53,177 nucleotides of DNA, taken from the NCBI RefSeq assembly GCF_017744115.1, contig NZ_JAGHQW010000043.1:1-53177 (forward strand), given 5' to 3'. Under the pieces are notes generated by a model. The model searched no databases. It was not told the DNA's origin and saw only the letters and a list, made by a program, of their open reading frames with translations. Shown piece after piece: positions 17,496-26,424 of the stretch. A program made the position numbers and the translations under genes. Every line of letters starts with the position of its first letter. Within the stretch, counting starts at the first letter, position 1. The DNA comes from Salinisphaera sp. G21_0. Its GTDB lineage: Bacteria; Pseudomonadota; Gammaproteobacteria; Pseudomonadales; Endozoicomonadaceae.

Positions 17496-17810
17496 TCAGG
17501 CGTTCTCCTTTAATACACGACGATATGCTGTGAACTGATGACCAAACGTGTCAATGCCTTCCTGGCGAAGTGCAGGAGCAAGGTGTGCCAGGTAGTGATC
17601 CAGCGCACCCTGCCCAGACACTCGATAGCGAATGGAAAAACCCGTTGAATAAGGTCTTGCTGTCAGCTGATCATCTACCGTCAGCTTCAGTATTTCCGCA
17701 CTGTGAAACCCTTCGGCCTTCAGCACGGCATCAACATGTGGCGTTAGCCAGGCCCTGAATTCATCCACAATATCATTATCCACCAGACAATTGACTTCAT
17801 AGATAATCAT
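17496..17810 (-). CDS. DUF4286 family protein (NIPSNAP-like ferredoxin fold)
   Basis: A 104-residue protein beginning MIIYEVNCLVDNDI and continuing with FRAWLTPHVDAVL and GFSIRYRVSGQGALDHYL, the pattern of DUF4286 proteins. These are small single-domain alpha/beta proteins, probably dimeric, of unknown role. It has no signal peptide and sits alone, upstream of and in the same direction as nothing obviously linked. A clear housekeeping-type gene, with a start fixed by the MIIYEV family beginning. Confidence 0.8.
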   Translation of the reverse strand: MIIYEVNCLVDNDIVDEFRAWLTPHVDAVLKAEGFHSAEILKLTVDDQLTARPYSTGFSIRYRVSGQGALDHYLAHLAPALRQEGIDTFGHQFTAYRRVLKENA

Positions 17811-17881
17811 GAACGCCCCCTTTTTAAATACCCATTGGCCAGTAATGGATAATAGTGGATAAATGGCAGAAAGGCAGAAGG

Positions 17882-18520
17882 TCAGACTTTTCGCACAATA
17901 TTTAAACCATGCCGGATGGGCAGCAGCACACTCTCAAGGTTTGGGTGCTGATAAATGTAACGATTCAGATCGGCAATCACCTGATCACGCTCCTCCTGAG
18001 GGTCAAGCACCTTCCCTTTCCAGAGGGCATCATCAATAACCACAAGCCCGTGAGGGTTCAGCATGGGCAGTACCAGTTCCAGATAATCGCGGTACTTCTT
18101 CTTGTCTGCATCAAGAAAGACCAGGTCCAGTTTTTCCGCTGTTAATTCCGGGATGGTATCCAGCGCCCTGCCAAAGAGCACTTTGACTTTATGTCCATGG
18201 GGAGAGCGGTCAAAAAACTCCTGTCCAATGGCGATGGACCGTGGGTTGGTTTCACAGGCATACACCACGCCATCATCGGGCAAACCTTCTGCCATGGATA
18301 GCGCTGCGTAGCCGGTAAACATACCAATTTCCAGCACAGTTTTACTGCGGCTGATCTTAACCAGCATTTTCAGGGTCTGCCCTACCAGCCGACCGGAGAG
18401 GTTAACGGGGTAACGGGTTCTGTCCACCGTGGCCTGAGCCAGCTCGGCCAGAAGCGGAGACTCACCGGACGTCATCGTCTGGCAATAGTTTTCAATTGCT
18501 GGATCAACCATCCAATCCAT
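17882..18520 (-). CDS. Class I SAM-dependent O-methyltransferase
   Basis: A 212-residue O-methyltransferase of the caffeoyl-CoA/catechol OMT type. SAM-binding motif I reads VLEIGMFTGYAALSMAEGL; the acidic ribose-binding residue is in YACETNP; LDLVFLDADKKKYRDYLE holds the metal-binding Asp; and GLVVIDDALWKGKV holds the second Asp pair. I start at the ATG at 18520 because GAAAGG stands at the right distance; a longer frame from 18601 covers a small tandem repeat. The enzyme would methylate a small phenolic or catechol-like compound in the cytoplasm using divalent metal, but the substrate cannot be told. Confidence 0.82.
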   Translation of the reverse strand: MDWMVDPAIENYCQTMTSGESPLLAELAQATVDRTRYPVNLSGRLVGQTLKMLVKISRSKTVLEIGMFTGYAALSMAEGLPDDGVVYACETNPRSIAIGQEFFDRSPHGHKVKVLFGRALDTIPELTAEKLDLVFLDADKKKYRDYLELVLPMLNPHGLVVIDDALWKGKVLDPQEERDQVIADLNRYIYQHPNLESVLLPIRHGLNIVRKV

Positions 18521-18533
18521 GCACTGTACCTTT

Positions 18534-18575
18534 CTTGATAAAAGAACCTTGATAAAAGAATCTTGATAAAAAGGG
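18534..18575. repeat. Three tandem copies of a 14-bp repeat
   Basis: CTTGATAAAAGAAC, CTTGATAAAAGAAT and CTTGATAAAAAGGG stand head to tail in the gap between the methyltransferase start and the Rdx gene. They lie just upstream of the methyltransferase ATG, so they fall in its 5' region and could change spacing or promoter strength by slippage. Confidence 0.6.
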
Positions 18576-18648
18576 CACTCTCCATGAAGATGAGGCCACA
18601 ACTTATAAAGCGTTGAAAAATCAGCGGCGAATTTTAAGCGAGGGAGCC

Positions 18649-18927
18649 ATGACAGAAAAGCCCGTTATTGAGATAGAGTACTGCAGTCAATGCCAATGGC
18701 TGTTACGTTCTGCCTGGCTGGCACAGGAGCTGCTAAGTACCTTTAGTACTGATATAGGGGAAGTTCGGTTAAAGCCGGGAACAGGGGGCATCTTTATTAT
18801 AAAGCTGAATGGCGAAGAGATCTGGGAACGGAAAAAGAATGGCGGTTTTCCTCAACCCAAGGAAATTAAACAGAAAGTCAGGGACGTGATTGCCCCTGAA
18901 AGAGATCTTGGCCACAACGACCGTTGA
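18649..18927 (+). CDS. SelT/SelW/SelH (Rdx) family redox protein
   Basis: 92 residues with a thioredoxin-like CxxC near the N-terminus (IEYCSQCQWLLRSAWLAQE), as in bacterial Rdx family proteins related to selenoprotein W. Cys replaces selenocysteine. The end is typical: GGIFIIKLNGEEIWERK and GGFPQPKEIKQKVRD. The ATG at 18649 follows GAGGGAGCC; an upstream in-frame ATG at 18613 is poorer. The role is presumed thiol redox chemistry in the cytoplasm; partners are unknown. Divergent from the O-methyltransferase gene. Confidence 0.85.
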   Translation: MTEKPVIEIEYCSQCQWLLRSAWLAQELLSTFSTDIGEVRLKPGTGGIFIIKLNGEEIWERKKNGGFPQPKEIKQKVRDVIAPERDLGHNDR

Positions 18928-18964
18928 GGGAGGTCAGATTCATCTAACCTCACCTCTATAAACC

Positions 18965-19648
18965 CTAAACCCAGGCGCTCTCTTTCTTGCGGATTTTCAA
19001 CATCGGCAGGAACAAACCAAGCAGAATACCCAGCAATATTGTGCCACCACCAAAGAGATACCAGCGCAGGCTGGTGTCTCTTAGCAGCTGACGATTTTCC
19101 GCCTGCAGCACCTGCAACTGGTTTTTCAGCCGTTCGTTTTCCTCAACCAGCTGCTGGTTACGACGATCTATCGCCAGGGGCTCAGCAGAAATATCCTGAA
19201 GTCGTTTCAGCTCCACCTGCTGGCGATCCAGTTTATTCTCCGCCTTGCTGAGTTCGGAGGTGACCTCTTGCAGCTGACCATCCCGTTCCATCAGGCGTAT
19301 TTCCAGCGCTTTATTGTCAGCAGCCATTTTACTGGCCCGATCCAGGGCCGCGGGTAACTGGCGAAAAGCCGGTGGGTTGGTCATCAGATATTGTGTCGGT
19401 ACATAACCTTCCTGATCACCGTGTTTCACTTTACTGAAGCCCTTGCCGGAATTTTCTTCCAGCAATACCAGTGAAGTACCGGTCTTCAGTCCACGGTGCA
19501 GAATCCGGTATTCATTACCGGGCCCGGTGCGCATGGGCACATAGGTAATATCAGTGATATATCGTGTCTCTGCACAGACCTGTCCGATCCATAACAACCC
19601 GAACAGAACAGCCAGCCAATGTTTTTGCATTTTCACAGGTATCAGCAT
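18965..19648 (-). CDS. ygiM: SH3-domain membrane protein, YgiM/TIGR04211 type
   Basis: 227 residues in the order signal peptide (about 1-26, VCAETR), bacterial SH3 domain (ITYVPMRTGPGNEYRILHR to EGYVPTQYL), a long coiled coil (about 105-190) and one C-terminal membrane helix (WYLFGGGTILLGILLGLFLP) with a short basic tail. This is the exact architecture of E. coli YgiM. It should be held in the inner membrane by its C-terminus with the SH3 domain in the periplasm. Role unknown. An ATG 18 bases later (19630) is an equally good start and gives a cleaner signal peptide. It starts 6 bases after the yciI stop, so it is probably the last gene of a yciB-yciI-ygiM operon. Confidence 0.82.
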   Translation of the reverse strand: MLIPVKMQKHWLAVLFGLLWIGQVCAETRYITDITYVPMRTGPGNEYRILHRGLKTGTSLVLLEENSGKGFSKVKHGDQEGYVPTQYLMTNPPAFRQLPAALDRASKMAADNKALEIRLMERDGQLQEVTSELSKAENKLDRQQVELKRLQDISAEPLAIDRRNQQLVEENERLKNQLQVLQAENRQLLRDTSLRWYLFGGGTILLGILLGLFLPMLKIRKKESAWV

Positions 19649-19654
19649 CTCAAA

Positions 19655-19954
19655 TCACGGCAGAACTTTTTTAAATGGCTTAACGATAACCTGTCGATAA
19701 ACGCCAGCCTCAATATAGGGATCTGCATCTGCCCAGGCCTGGGCTTCGGTTAAACTGGCAAATTCGGCAACCACCAGACTGCCGGTAAAACCAGCCTCTC
19801 CCGGATCATTGCTGTCTATTGCAGGACAGGGACCAGCCAGCACCAGCTGCCCTTTGTCCTTTAATTGCTGAAGCCGCTCAAGGTGTGCGGGGCGCGCCTT
19901 CATTCGCAATGGCAGGCTATTATCGACATCTTCACTGAAAATAGCGTAGAGCAT
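19655..19954 (-). CDS. yciI: YciI family protein
   Basis: A 99-residue ferredoxin-like-fold protein. [41 protein letters not shown] with the conserved His and Arg, and [16 protein letters not shown] are all characteristic of YciI, a small dimeric protein with a putative His-Asp active site but no proven reaction in this branch. The start codon follows yciB directly (yciB ends at 19955), so the two are almost certainly co-transcribed, as they are neighbours in many gammaproteobacteria. Confidence 0.9.
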   Translation of the reverse strand: MLYAIFSEDVDNSLPLRMKARPAHLERLQQLKDKGQLVLAGPCPAIDSNDPGEAGFTGSLVVAEFASLTEAQAWADADPYIEAGVYRQVIVKPFKKVLP

Positions 19955-20530
19955 TTATTTCTCCTCAGTCTGAATATGTTTTGAAATCACCAGAAACTGA
20001 CCAATCACAAACAGGAATGTTAAAATAAGGCTGCCGAACACTTTAAAGTCCACCCAGATATCGTGGAAGGTAAATGCCACAAAGAGGTTGGCCGCCCCCA
20101 GAAGAATAAAAAATATCACCCAGCTGATGTTCATCTTGAGCCAGATGTTGTCCGGCAGTGTCAGGGCGTGTCCCATCATCCGTTCCAGCAGGGTCTTTTC
20201 ACCAATAAACTGACTGCCCAGAAAAGCAACCGCAAAGATCCAGTTGACGATTGGGGTTTTCCACTTCAAAAAAGCTTCATCGTGAAACGTCAGTGTCATG
20301 CCCCCAAACAGCATAACCGCCGCGAGAGTAACCACATGGCTTTTCTCCAGCGCACGGTTTTTCAGATACAGGCTGCCGTACACCAGAATGGAAGCAACCA
20401 TCAACACCAGAGTTGCGCTGAACGGTCCACCCAGTTCAAAGTCATTTGCCCCCAGACTGACCGTTCTCGGGTCCATTTTATAGACGACAAAGAAAAGAAT
20501 CAGAGGAATAAAGTCAATTATTTGCTTCAT
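19955..20530 (-). CDS. yciB: Septation protein A / YciB inner membrane protein
   Basis: 191 residues with five or so membrane helices. MKQIIDFIPLILFFVVYK, GGMTLTFHDEAFLKWKTPIVN, LTLPDNIWLKMNISWVIFF and DIWVDFKVFGSL match YciB (IspZ/septation protein A) along the whole length. I start at the ATG at 20530, which gives the family's usual MKQ beginning; a GTG 45 bases upstream is unlikely. YciB is linked to envelope synthesis and interacts with division and elongation proteins in E. coli. First gene of the yciB-yciI-ygiM set; divergent from rnm. Confidence 0.9.
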   Translation of the reverse strand: MKQIIDFIPLILFFVVYKMDPRTVSLGANDFELGGPFSATLVLMVASILVYGSLYLKNRALEKSHVVTLAAVMLFGGMTLTFHDEAFLKWKTPIVNWIFAVAFLGSQFIGEKTLLERMMGHALTLPDNIWLKMNISWVIFFILLGAANLFVAFTFHDIWVDFKVFGSLILTFLFVIGQFLVISKHIQTEEK

Positions 20531-20667
20531 ATTTGGCCAATCAGAGTAGAATAGGAGGCACCAACTTATCACCACGTTAGTGAATAACGGTCAGGGAGTT
20601 TGAGCCTGCTGGCAATAAGTAGTTAACTACATAATAAACTAATTGAATTTCAGGGTAAGAGGCAATT

Positions 20668-21558
20668 TTGATTTCCATTGATTTACACAGCCACACCACC
20701 GCTTCCGATGGAACTCTTGACCCAGTTGAACTCTACCTGCGGGCTCAGGAACGACAGGTCCATACTCTGGCCATTACCGATCATGACACTGTTGCTGCCC
20801 ACTACTTCCTCAGAGACCACCAACCTGAAGGGGATGTTCGATTAATCACCGGCATTGAACTCTCCACTACCTGGTCCGGCGCAGAAATTCATATTGTCGG
20901 TTTGAATTTCTCCCTCGATCACCAGGATCTGGAGCTGATCATAAAAACCCAGGGCGAATCCCGCAGAAAACGCTCACATCATATAGCCGAACGGCTGGCC
21001 CGTCGTTTGCCAGAATGGAATGCCGATCAGATTTTCCGAAACGTCCTTGAGGTTGCGGTTGAACAACAGCAAAACAGCCATTATGGCTTTATGCTGAAAC
21101 CGGACGACGTGCAGATTGGGCGGCCACACTTTGCCCGCTGGCTGATCAGTGAAGCACGATGCCATGATATGGATACTGCGTTTCGCAAGTACCTCGACAA
21201 CAGCAAAATTGGCAACCTTAAAGCCTTCTGGCCTAAGATGAGTCAGGGCGTTGCCTGGATTCGGGCACTGGGAGGAACGGCCGTTCTTGCCCACCCCGGA
21301 AAATACCGGATGACCGCCACCAAACTCCGGGCTCTGATCAAAGACTTTACCCTGGCAGGCGGGCACGCCATGGAGGTTCAGGGCTCTAACCACCCACATA
21401 GTCAGGTAGAGCAAATGGCACGCTATTGCCGGGAGTTTAACCTGATGGCATCACAGGGCAGTGATTTTCATAACCCGGACTATCCATGGGTTGATATTGG
21501 TCGATTGCCTCCTTCTCTCCCTGAAAGTCTGACACCGGTCTGGGCCATCTGGCAATAG
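20668..21558 (+). CDS. rnm: PHP-domain nuclease RNase AM (YciV/Rnm)
   Basis: 296 residues of the PHP phosphoesterase family. Metal-ligand motifs are IDLHSHTTASDGT, LAITDHDTV, ITGIELSTTW, AVLAHPGKYR and GSDFHNPDYPW. In E. coli this enzyme is the 5'-3' exonuclease RNase AM, which trims rRNA 5' ends and degrades short oligonucleotides. The start is TTG at 20668: a stop codon lies seven codons upstream in frame, AAGAGG stands six bases before it, and the protein then begins at the usual distance from DLHSH. In related bacteria yciO follows directly; here an unrelated gene is inserted between them. Confidence 0.88.
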   Translation: MISIDLHSHTTASDGTLDPVELYLRAQERQVHTLAITDHDTVAAHYFLRDHQPEGDVRLITGIELSTTWSGAEIHIVGLNFSLDHQDLELIIKTQGESRRKRSHHIAERLARRLPEWNADQIFRNVLEVAVEQQQNSHYGFMLKPDDVQIGRPHFARWLISEARCHDMDTAFRKYLDNSKIGNLKAFWPKMSQGVAWIRALGGTAVLAHPGKYRMTATKLRALIKDFTLAGGHAMEVQGSNHPHSQVEQMARYCREFNLMASQGSDFHNPDYPWVDIGRLPPSLPESLTPVWAIWQ

Positions 21559-21636
21559 GGCCTGCTGCGCCAAATCATTGTTCATTGGAACCAACAGGTT
21601 GTGCTGTGGTCTACGGTATTTTAAGCACAATGAAAT

Positions 21637-22995
21637 ATGGTAATTATGGATAAAATCAACAATGCCGCTGTTGCAGAAAAAGCTGTTTACCCTCCCCCGG
21701 AACAGCCAACCGGAGAGGCTGGGGCTGCATTTGCAGGCCATGACGTCAATATTACGAATCGGTCCGCTCCACCCCCTTATTCAGTGGTCGACCCGGAACC
21801 ACCGCCTGCTTATACTCCGGTTTGCGTTGACATTACTGAGCGCCTGTGCGCAACCTCAATCAACGACGCTCCTCCTGCGTCCCTGGAGGAGTGCCTCTTT
21901 GCCCTTGAGCAAGCCTACAACACTAATTTTGAATATCTGGCAAATACCCTGAGCCTTTGCAGGGACTACAGTAGTGCAAGTGTTATCAATCCATTCTGGT
22001 GTATCCTGAATGAAGTTATTAACAAAACTCTGCCGCCAAATAACAATAATAAAAACCTGAAGCTATTGGCTGAAAGGTTATGGACATTTGTCCTGGATGC
22101 CTATAATACGCTGTCAGGACACTCATATCGAAAACTCAGTCAGTTGACCGTCGTAGCCAGCATGTACTTCCTCGAAGAACATTTCAAGAGCCAGTATCCG
22201 ATGCCAATCACCAGGGATGATAAGGTGAAACCGGAGAGCGTGGCAGGTGCTTCAAGCGACGATGAAAGCTTGTTGCCTGCCATGGTCAGAAGAGAGTTTT
22301 TCTGCAAGTTGTATTCAGCCATGCACAAGTGCAACAGGGCTGATGCCCTGGACTATTTAGACGAGTTTGTGGCAACAAACCCGTCAGGGTTAAAAAAGGA
22401 TCTGGACCATCAGCAACCGGTTACCGTCAACCTGAAGTTTTCCGGACTACGGTACGAAGATATTCCTGGTACGACCCTATCGAAAAAATATACGCCCAAG
22501 CTTGAGGAGTTTAGTCGAGCATATAAGATCGATCTTGCCCGTTTAGTGGAGGTAATAGGTCAAACACGGCCAGCATGCTCCGCGAGCAAGGACATTTTGG
22601 GTGAATCCATGAAACAGGTTGCTCGTGAAACGCTTAACAAAAGTTTTCATCCAAAAAGCTTCTTCGCAGACCAGTCAGAACTCTTCCGGGATCGAAATTC
22701 GAGGTGTATTTTGACATTGATGGACTATTGTCAACGTCAGGTTTTCAATGCCGCCCGTAATTCAGCAAGACCTGAAGCACCTGAAATTGGCGAAAAATGT
22801 AATGTTGCACGTCGGCCCGCTCACGAATCATCCGCAAGCAGCCAGCGGGACATTCAGCAGGTGCTGGATAAACTCCTTGAACTGCTGGTAGTGGCCGAAA
22901 AAATAAAACTCTACCCCCATGAAAAGGATCCCGAAGTATTACAACATATAAAAACTTTTTTTGAAGCAGCAGCCGCAAACAATGGTTGGGGGTGA
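21637..22995 (+). CDS. Lineage-specific protein with two PPxY motifs, likely effector
   Basis: 452 residues without recognised enzyme domain, signal peptide or membrane helix. The first 60 residues are Pro-rich and contain PPPY (45-48) and PPAY (56-59), the exact motif that binds WW domains of eukaryotic Nedd4-type ubiquitin ligases and is known as a late domain in viruses. The rest is helical and polar (for example YLEEHFKSQYPMP, ALDYLDEFVATNP). The gene sits between rnm and yciO, normally neighbours, so it was inserted into a conserved cluster. An alternative ATG three codons later (21646) is possible. Delivery into a host is inferred from motif and context only. Confidence 0.6.
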   Translation: MVIMDKINNAAVAEKAVYPPPEQPTGEAGAAFAGHDVNITNRSAPPPYSVVDPEPPPAYTPVCVDITERLCATSINDAPPASLEECLFALEQAYNTNFEYLANTLSLCRDYSSASVINPFWCILNEVINKTLPPNNNNKNLKLLAERLWTFVLDAYNTLSGHSYRKLSQLTVVASMYFLEEHFKSQYPMPITRDDKVKPESVAGASSDDESLLPAMVRREFFCKLYSAMHKCNRADALDYLDEFVATNPSGLKKDLDHQQPVTVNLKFSGLRYEDIPGTTLSKKYTPKLEEFSRAYKIDLARLVEVIGQTRPACSASKDILGESMKQVARETLNKSFHPKSFFADQSELFRDRNSRCILTLMDYCQRQVFNAARNSARPEAPEIGEKCNVARRPAHESSASSQRDIQQVLDKLLELLVVAEKIKLYPHEKDPEVLQHIKTFFEAAAANNGWG

Positions 22996-23256
22996 ATACA
23001 TAAGTTTAAGCGCCCATGAGCGGATTTCTGATGTTTCCCAGTAAATAAAAAACTATGTCATGGAGAAAAAAATCTTTTCCTCTGTGCCTGACATTATTAC
23101 GGGGCAATTCCCAAGTACGACATGCTACGAGAACAGCAGTCTATTTTCGGACAACCTGTCGGGCACTTCTTTCCTATTGACCTGAGTGTTATGATGCGCC
23201 ACCGCTTTTGCGCAACCACCACAGTGCTCTTTCGCTGAAGCATTACTCTTTAGGCT

Positions 23257-23348
23257 GAAGGCTATTTGCTTAACTAAAGGCTATTTCCTTTGCTAAAGGC
23301 TATTTCCTTAGCTAAAGGCTATTTCCTTAGCTAAAGGCTTCATTCCTT
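23257..23348 (+). repeat. 19-bp tandem repeats upstream of yciO
   Basis: Four copies of AAAGGCTATTTCCTTAGCT (first and second slightly diverged) run from 23257 to 23332, then a decaying fifth unit. They lie in the 448-base gap between the PPxY gene and yciO, about 110 bases before the yciO start. The period is not a multiple of three and no frame uses them. The rest of the gap shows no gene; GTCTATTTTCGGACAACCTGT at about 23141-23161 faintly recalls the MITE end. Confidence 0.75.
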
Positions 23349-23443
23349 CATCACTCTGAGTTATGGCCGACAAACTTTTGTGTTTGTCACCCCAACACCC
23401 CGGGCCATAGGCAGAGTGAATAACCCTGATGCTGACGATTGCC

Positions 23444-24070
23444 ATGAGCCAGTTCTTTCAGATTCACCCCGACAACCCGCAACTGCGCCTGGTCCGTCAG
23501 GCTGTCGATATTATTCGCGATGGTGGTGTGATCGCCTACCCTACCGACTCAGCCTATGCCCTGGGTTGTCACATTGGCGATAAAAAGGCCGTGGAGCGCA
23601 TCCGGAAAATACGCAGGCTGGATGAAAAGCATAATTTTACCCTGGTCTGCAGAGACCTCTCCGAACTGGCGACCTATGCCCAGGTGAATAATACGCAATA
23701 TCGAATGCTGAAAAATCACACACCGGGCCCCTATACCTTTATTCTGAAAGGGTCCAGGGAAGTACCCCGACGGTTGATGCACCCTAAGAGGAAGACCATC
23801 GGCATACGTGTGCCTGAGGGTGCCATTGTGCAGTCACTGCTCAGCGAGCTGGGATGCCCCATTATGAGTTCAACACTCCACTTGCCTGGTGACGAGTTCC
23901 CCATGATGGATCCTTACGATATCCGCATGACTCTGGAACCCCAGCTGGACCTGATTATTGATGGCGGATTCTGTGGCATGGAGCCGACGACGGTGGTCAG
24001 CCTGATGGAAGATGTCCCGGAACTTCTCAGGGTCGGCAAAGGTAATCCTGAGCCTTTTATGATTGATTAG
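23444..24070 (+). CDS. yciO: Sua5/YciO/YrdC-family protein YciO
   Basis: 208 residues of the Sua5/YciO/YrdC fold. GGVIAYPTDSAYALGCHI, RRLDEKHNFTLVCRDLSEL, HTPGPYTFILKGSREVPRRL, KTIGIRVPEG and the closing TTVVSLMED are the family's nucleotide- and threonine-binding elements. The HNFTL spelling and length fit YciO rather than TsaC, the enzyme making threonylcarbamoyl-AMP for tRNA t6A; YciO's own role is less settled. I choose the ATG at 23444 (MSQFFQIHPDNP), typical for the family. It belongs with rnm upstream and trpS/scpAB downstream but is separated from both by inserted genes. Confidence 0.88.
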   Translation: MSQFFQIHPDNPQLRLVRQAVDIIRDGGVIAYPTDSAYALGCHIGDKKAVERIRKIRRLDEKHNFTLVCRDLSELATYAQVNNTQYRMLKNHTPGPYTFILKGSREVPRRLMHPKRKTIGIRVPEGAIVQSLLSELGCPIMSSTLHLPGDEFPMMDPYDIRMTLEPQLDLIIDGGFCGMEPTTVVSLMEDVPELLRVGKGNPEPFMID

Positions 24071-24291
24071 TTTTTCTTGCGGTAAAGTAAGTATCAGCTG
24101 TTAGTTCACACAACTATCCATGACATGCCATGATATGGAATTGACAGCAAAAACTATGTTTCTACTATTCAGAAAAATCGTCTAGGATTGTTAGTCTGAT
24201 TCAAAAGCCTGAATCCCATACTGCATCCAACAATCAAGAATTAATCAGTGAATAGCCGAAATCAATCAATTAACAAAGCATTTATCAAACC

Positions 24292-26241
24292 ATGCCAATA
24301 TCAGCAGTCAAAAAACCGGAAACCAAAAGATACCAAAATAAATTATTCATAATAATCTTTGGATTTCTTATACACCCTTTAGATATTCAGGCTGGTCTTG
24401 GTATAAAAAACACCTATCAAACATCACAGCAACACTTTTCTCAAGCCTACCCGGACTCTAATGAAAAAATTGAATCAAAAGAAGTTAAAGGTGAACTTCC
24501 TGATATTATTCTCACACCCGGAGAAAAAAGAAAAATCGTATTAAAATCACTCACCCAACACACCGTCGATCAGGCCAGTTCAACAAACAAAATTCTGACA
24601 CATTACGCCGTTAAAGACCTGGATTTATTAAATGGATCAACGCAGTCACCCGACCACAGCATTCTGAAAAGCCTTGGAACCCCGATTACCGTATCCGGAG
24701 AAATCATGTTAGCCAATATGCTGATTACTCCAACAACCGATATCAACGTACTGAAAAAAAGACAATCCACCATACAATACCTGATCGATCATCCAATAAT
24801 CATGGCCAGGCTGGAGAATCATTTACAACGGTTCTCCACCAATGAGGATGGCATCATTTCTCTGCTTGACCCCTCCGATACTGTCTATAAAGGACTTTTC
24901 CAGAGCCTGGATGCTACCACTCAGTTTGGTATGAACCCGAAAACCAGCAATGAAAAAGAAGCCTCCCGTCGTTTTATTGAAAGCCTGAATTTACTGGGTC
25001 TCGGGTTTATGCCTACCTACCTTTATTACAATTCATCACATCCATTGCATCTGGTCAGCGGCCTGACACTTTATGGCCTGACACTTTATCTGACACAACG
25101 AAGTGCCAAAAGAGAGAAAAATTATTACACCTACGTAATGGAACGTAGCAGACGCCCGGGTCTTGCCTTATTTGAAGCCAGAAAACTCTGGATGACACTT
25201 GAGAACCATCCACCGCTTCATGAAGTGTTGTTATCCTACCCGGAGCTTTCAAGGCTGGATTACTCGAAAGAATTCCGTGAAATACTCGCGCTATTGAAAG
25301 AGCCCCCTGAAAGCCCTGTCCGTTCCACCTGGCAATACTACACCTCTCATATGGGGTGCTACCACATGGCATTAGAACTTATGCAGAAGCACAAAAGTTC
25401 TATGTTATACATCCTCAAGGCAGTGGGTGAAGTGGATGCCTGGCTGACCATTGCCAAACTGGTAAGCCAGGGTCAGCAAAGAGAAAGCAACCCAATTACC
25501 TTGGCAAAATACATTCCGGAACACGCTTCACCCTACTTGAGACTCGACCGATTCTGGAATCCACATTTATCACCAGCAGTAGCCGTGCCAAACAGTATTG
25601 AAATAGGCGCGCAATTACCGTTGAACACCATCATTACAGGCCCTAATGCCGCCGGAAAATCAACCAATATGGAAGGCATTGCCATTGCCGTCCTGCTGGC
25701 ACAGACCTTTGGAATTGCACCAGCGCACCATATTGAAATAACCCCGTTTTCACTGATCCATACCCATATGGATATCAGCTCAGAGGTTGCTGCCGGGCTG
25801 TCAACATTCAAGGCAGAATCGGTGAGAGCTATCGAACTGATGGAGCATATTGAAAACATGGCAGAGTATCAGTTCAGCCTGACACTGATGGATGAGATTT
25901 TCAGCAGTACCAATCCGATAGAAGGTGAGGCTGGCACTTATGGCTATCTGAAAATCATTTCCAACAACCGGAACTGCATTAATATCTGCACAACCCACTA
26001 CCCCAGACCCACATTGCTGGCTGATGAATACCCCGGAATATTCCAGAACATGCATGTTCACGCAGACATCACCAGCGACGGCAGACTGGTTTATGACTAC
26101 CTTTTAAAGTCCGGTTTTTCTGAACAGCATATTGCCATCAAGATTCTTGAAGATGAGGGCATTCAATCAGAATTTCTTGATATCGCCACTGACATCATCA
26201 AATATCCGGAACGATACCCTCTTCAGAACCGGAGGCACTAA
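24292..26241 (+). CDS. MutS-like ATPase with N-terminal signal/membrane segment
   Basis: 649 residues. The C-terminal third is a MutS domain V ABC-type ATPase: Walker A GPNAAGKST (450-458), Walker B LTLMDEIF (Asp534, Glu535) and the H-loop TTHYPRP (His569). The mismatch-recognition and connector domains of true MutS are absent. Residues 17-36 are strongly hydrophobic (LFIIIFGFLIHPLDIQAG), like a signal peptide or anchor. Another hydrophobic stretch lies about 230-265 (LNLLGLGFMPTYLYY and LVSGLTLYGLTLYL). So it looks membrane-associated or exported rather than a repair protein. Base composition is more AT-rich than the flanking yciO and trpS. No symbol is justified. Confidence 0.7.
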   Translation: MPISAVKKPETKRYQNKLFIIIFGFLIHPLDIQAGLGIKNTYQTSQQHFSQAYPDSNEKIESKEVKGELPDIILTPGEKRKIVLKSLTQHTVDQASSTNKILTHYAVKDLDLLNGSTQSPDHSILKSLGTPITVSGEIMLANMLITPTTDINVLKKRQSTIQYLIDHPIIMARLENHLQRFSTNEDGIISLLDPSDTVYKGLFQSLDATTQFGMNPKTSNEKEASRRFIESLNLLGLGFMPTYLYYNSSHPLHLVSGLTLYGLTLYLTQRSAKREKNYYTYVMERSRRPGLALFEARKLWMTLENHPPLHEVLLSYPELSRLDYSKEFREILALLKEPPESPVRSTWQYYTSHMGCYHMALELMQKHKSSMLYILKAVGEVDAWLTIAKLVSQGQQRESNPITLAKYIPEHASPYLRLDRFWNPHLSPAVAVPNSIEIGAQLPLNTIITGPNAAGKSTNMEGIAIAVLLAQTFGIAPAHHIEITPFSLIHTHMDISSEVAAGLSTFKAESVRAIELMEHIENMAEYQFSLTLMDEIFSSTNPIEGEAGTYGYLKIISNNRNCINICTTHYPRPTLLADEYPGIFQNMHVHADITSDGRLVYDYLLKSGFSEQHIAIKILEDEGIQSEFLDIATDIIKYPERYPLQNRRH

Positions 26242-26424
26242 CCAAACGCTTTATCAATGTCTTGTTCAGGGGAGCATCCCGTCTTTTGAAACTGGCAAAA
26301 AGATCAATCATATTATTGGCCACTAAAGCCAGTAATGCGCGGCAGGTAATACTGTCTTGCCCCTCTTTCCCCTGGATTAAAACTATCGTACCCTGTCCTC
26401 TCAGGACTAATTTGGGAGAGCCCT

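Noticed and set aside
23257-23348. CRISPR array
   Set aside because: The repeats are adjacent 19-bp units without spacers.
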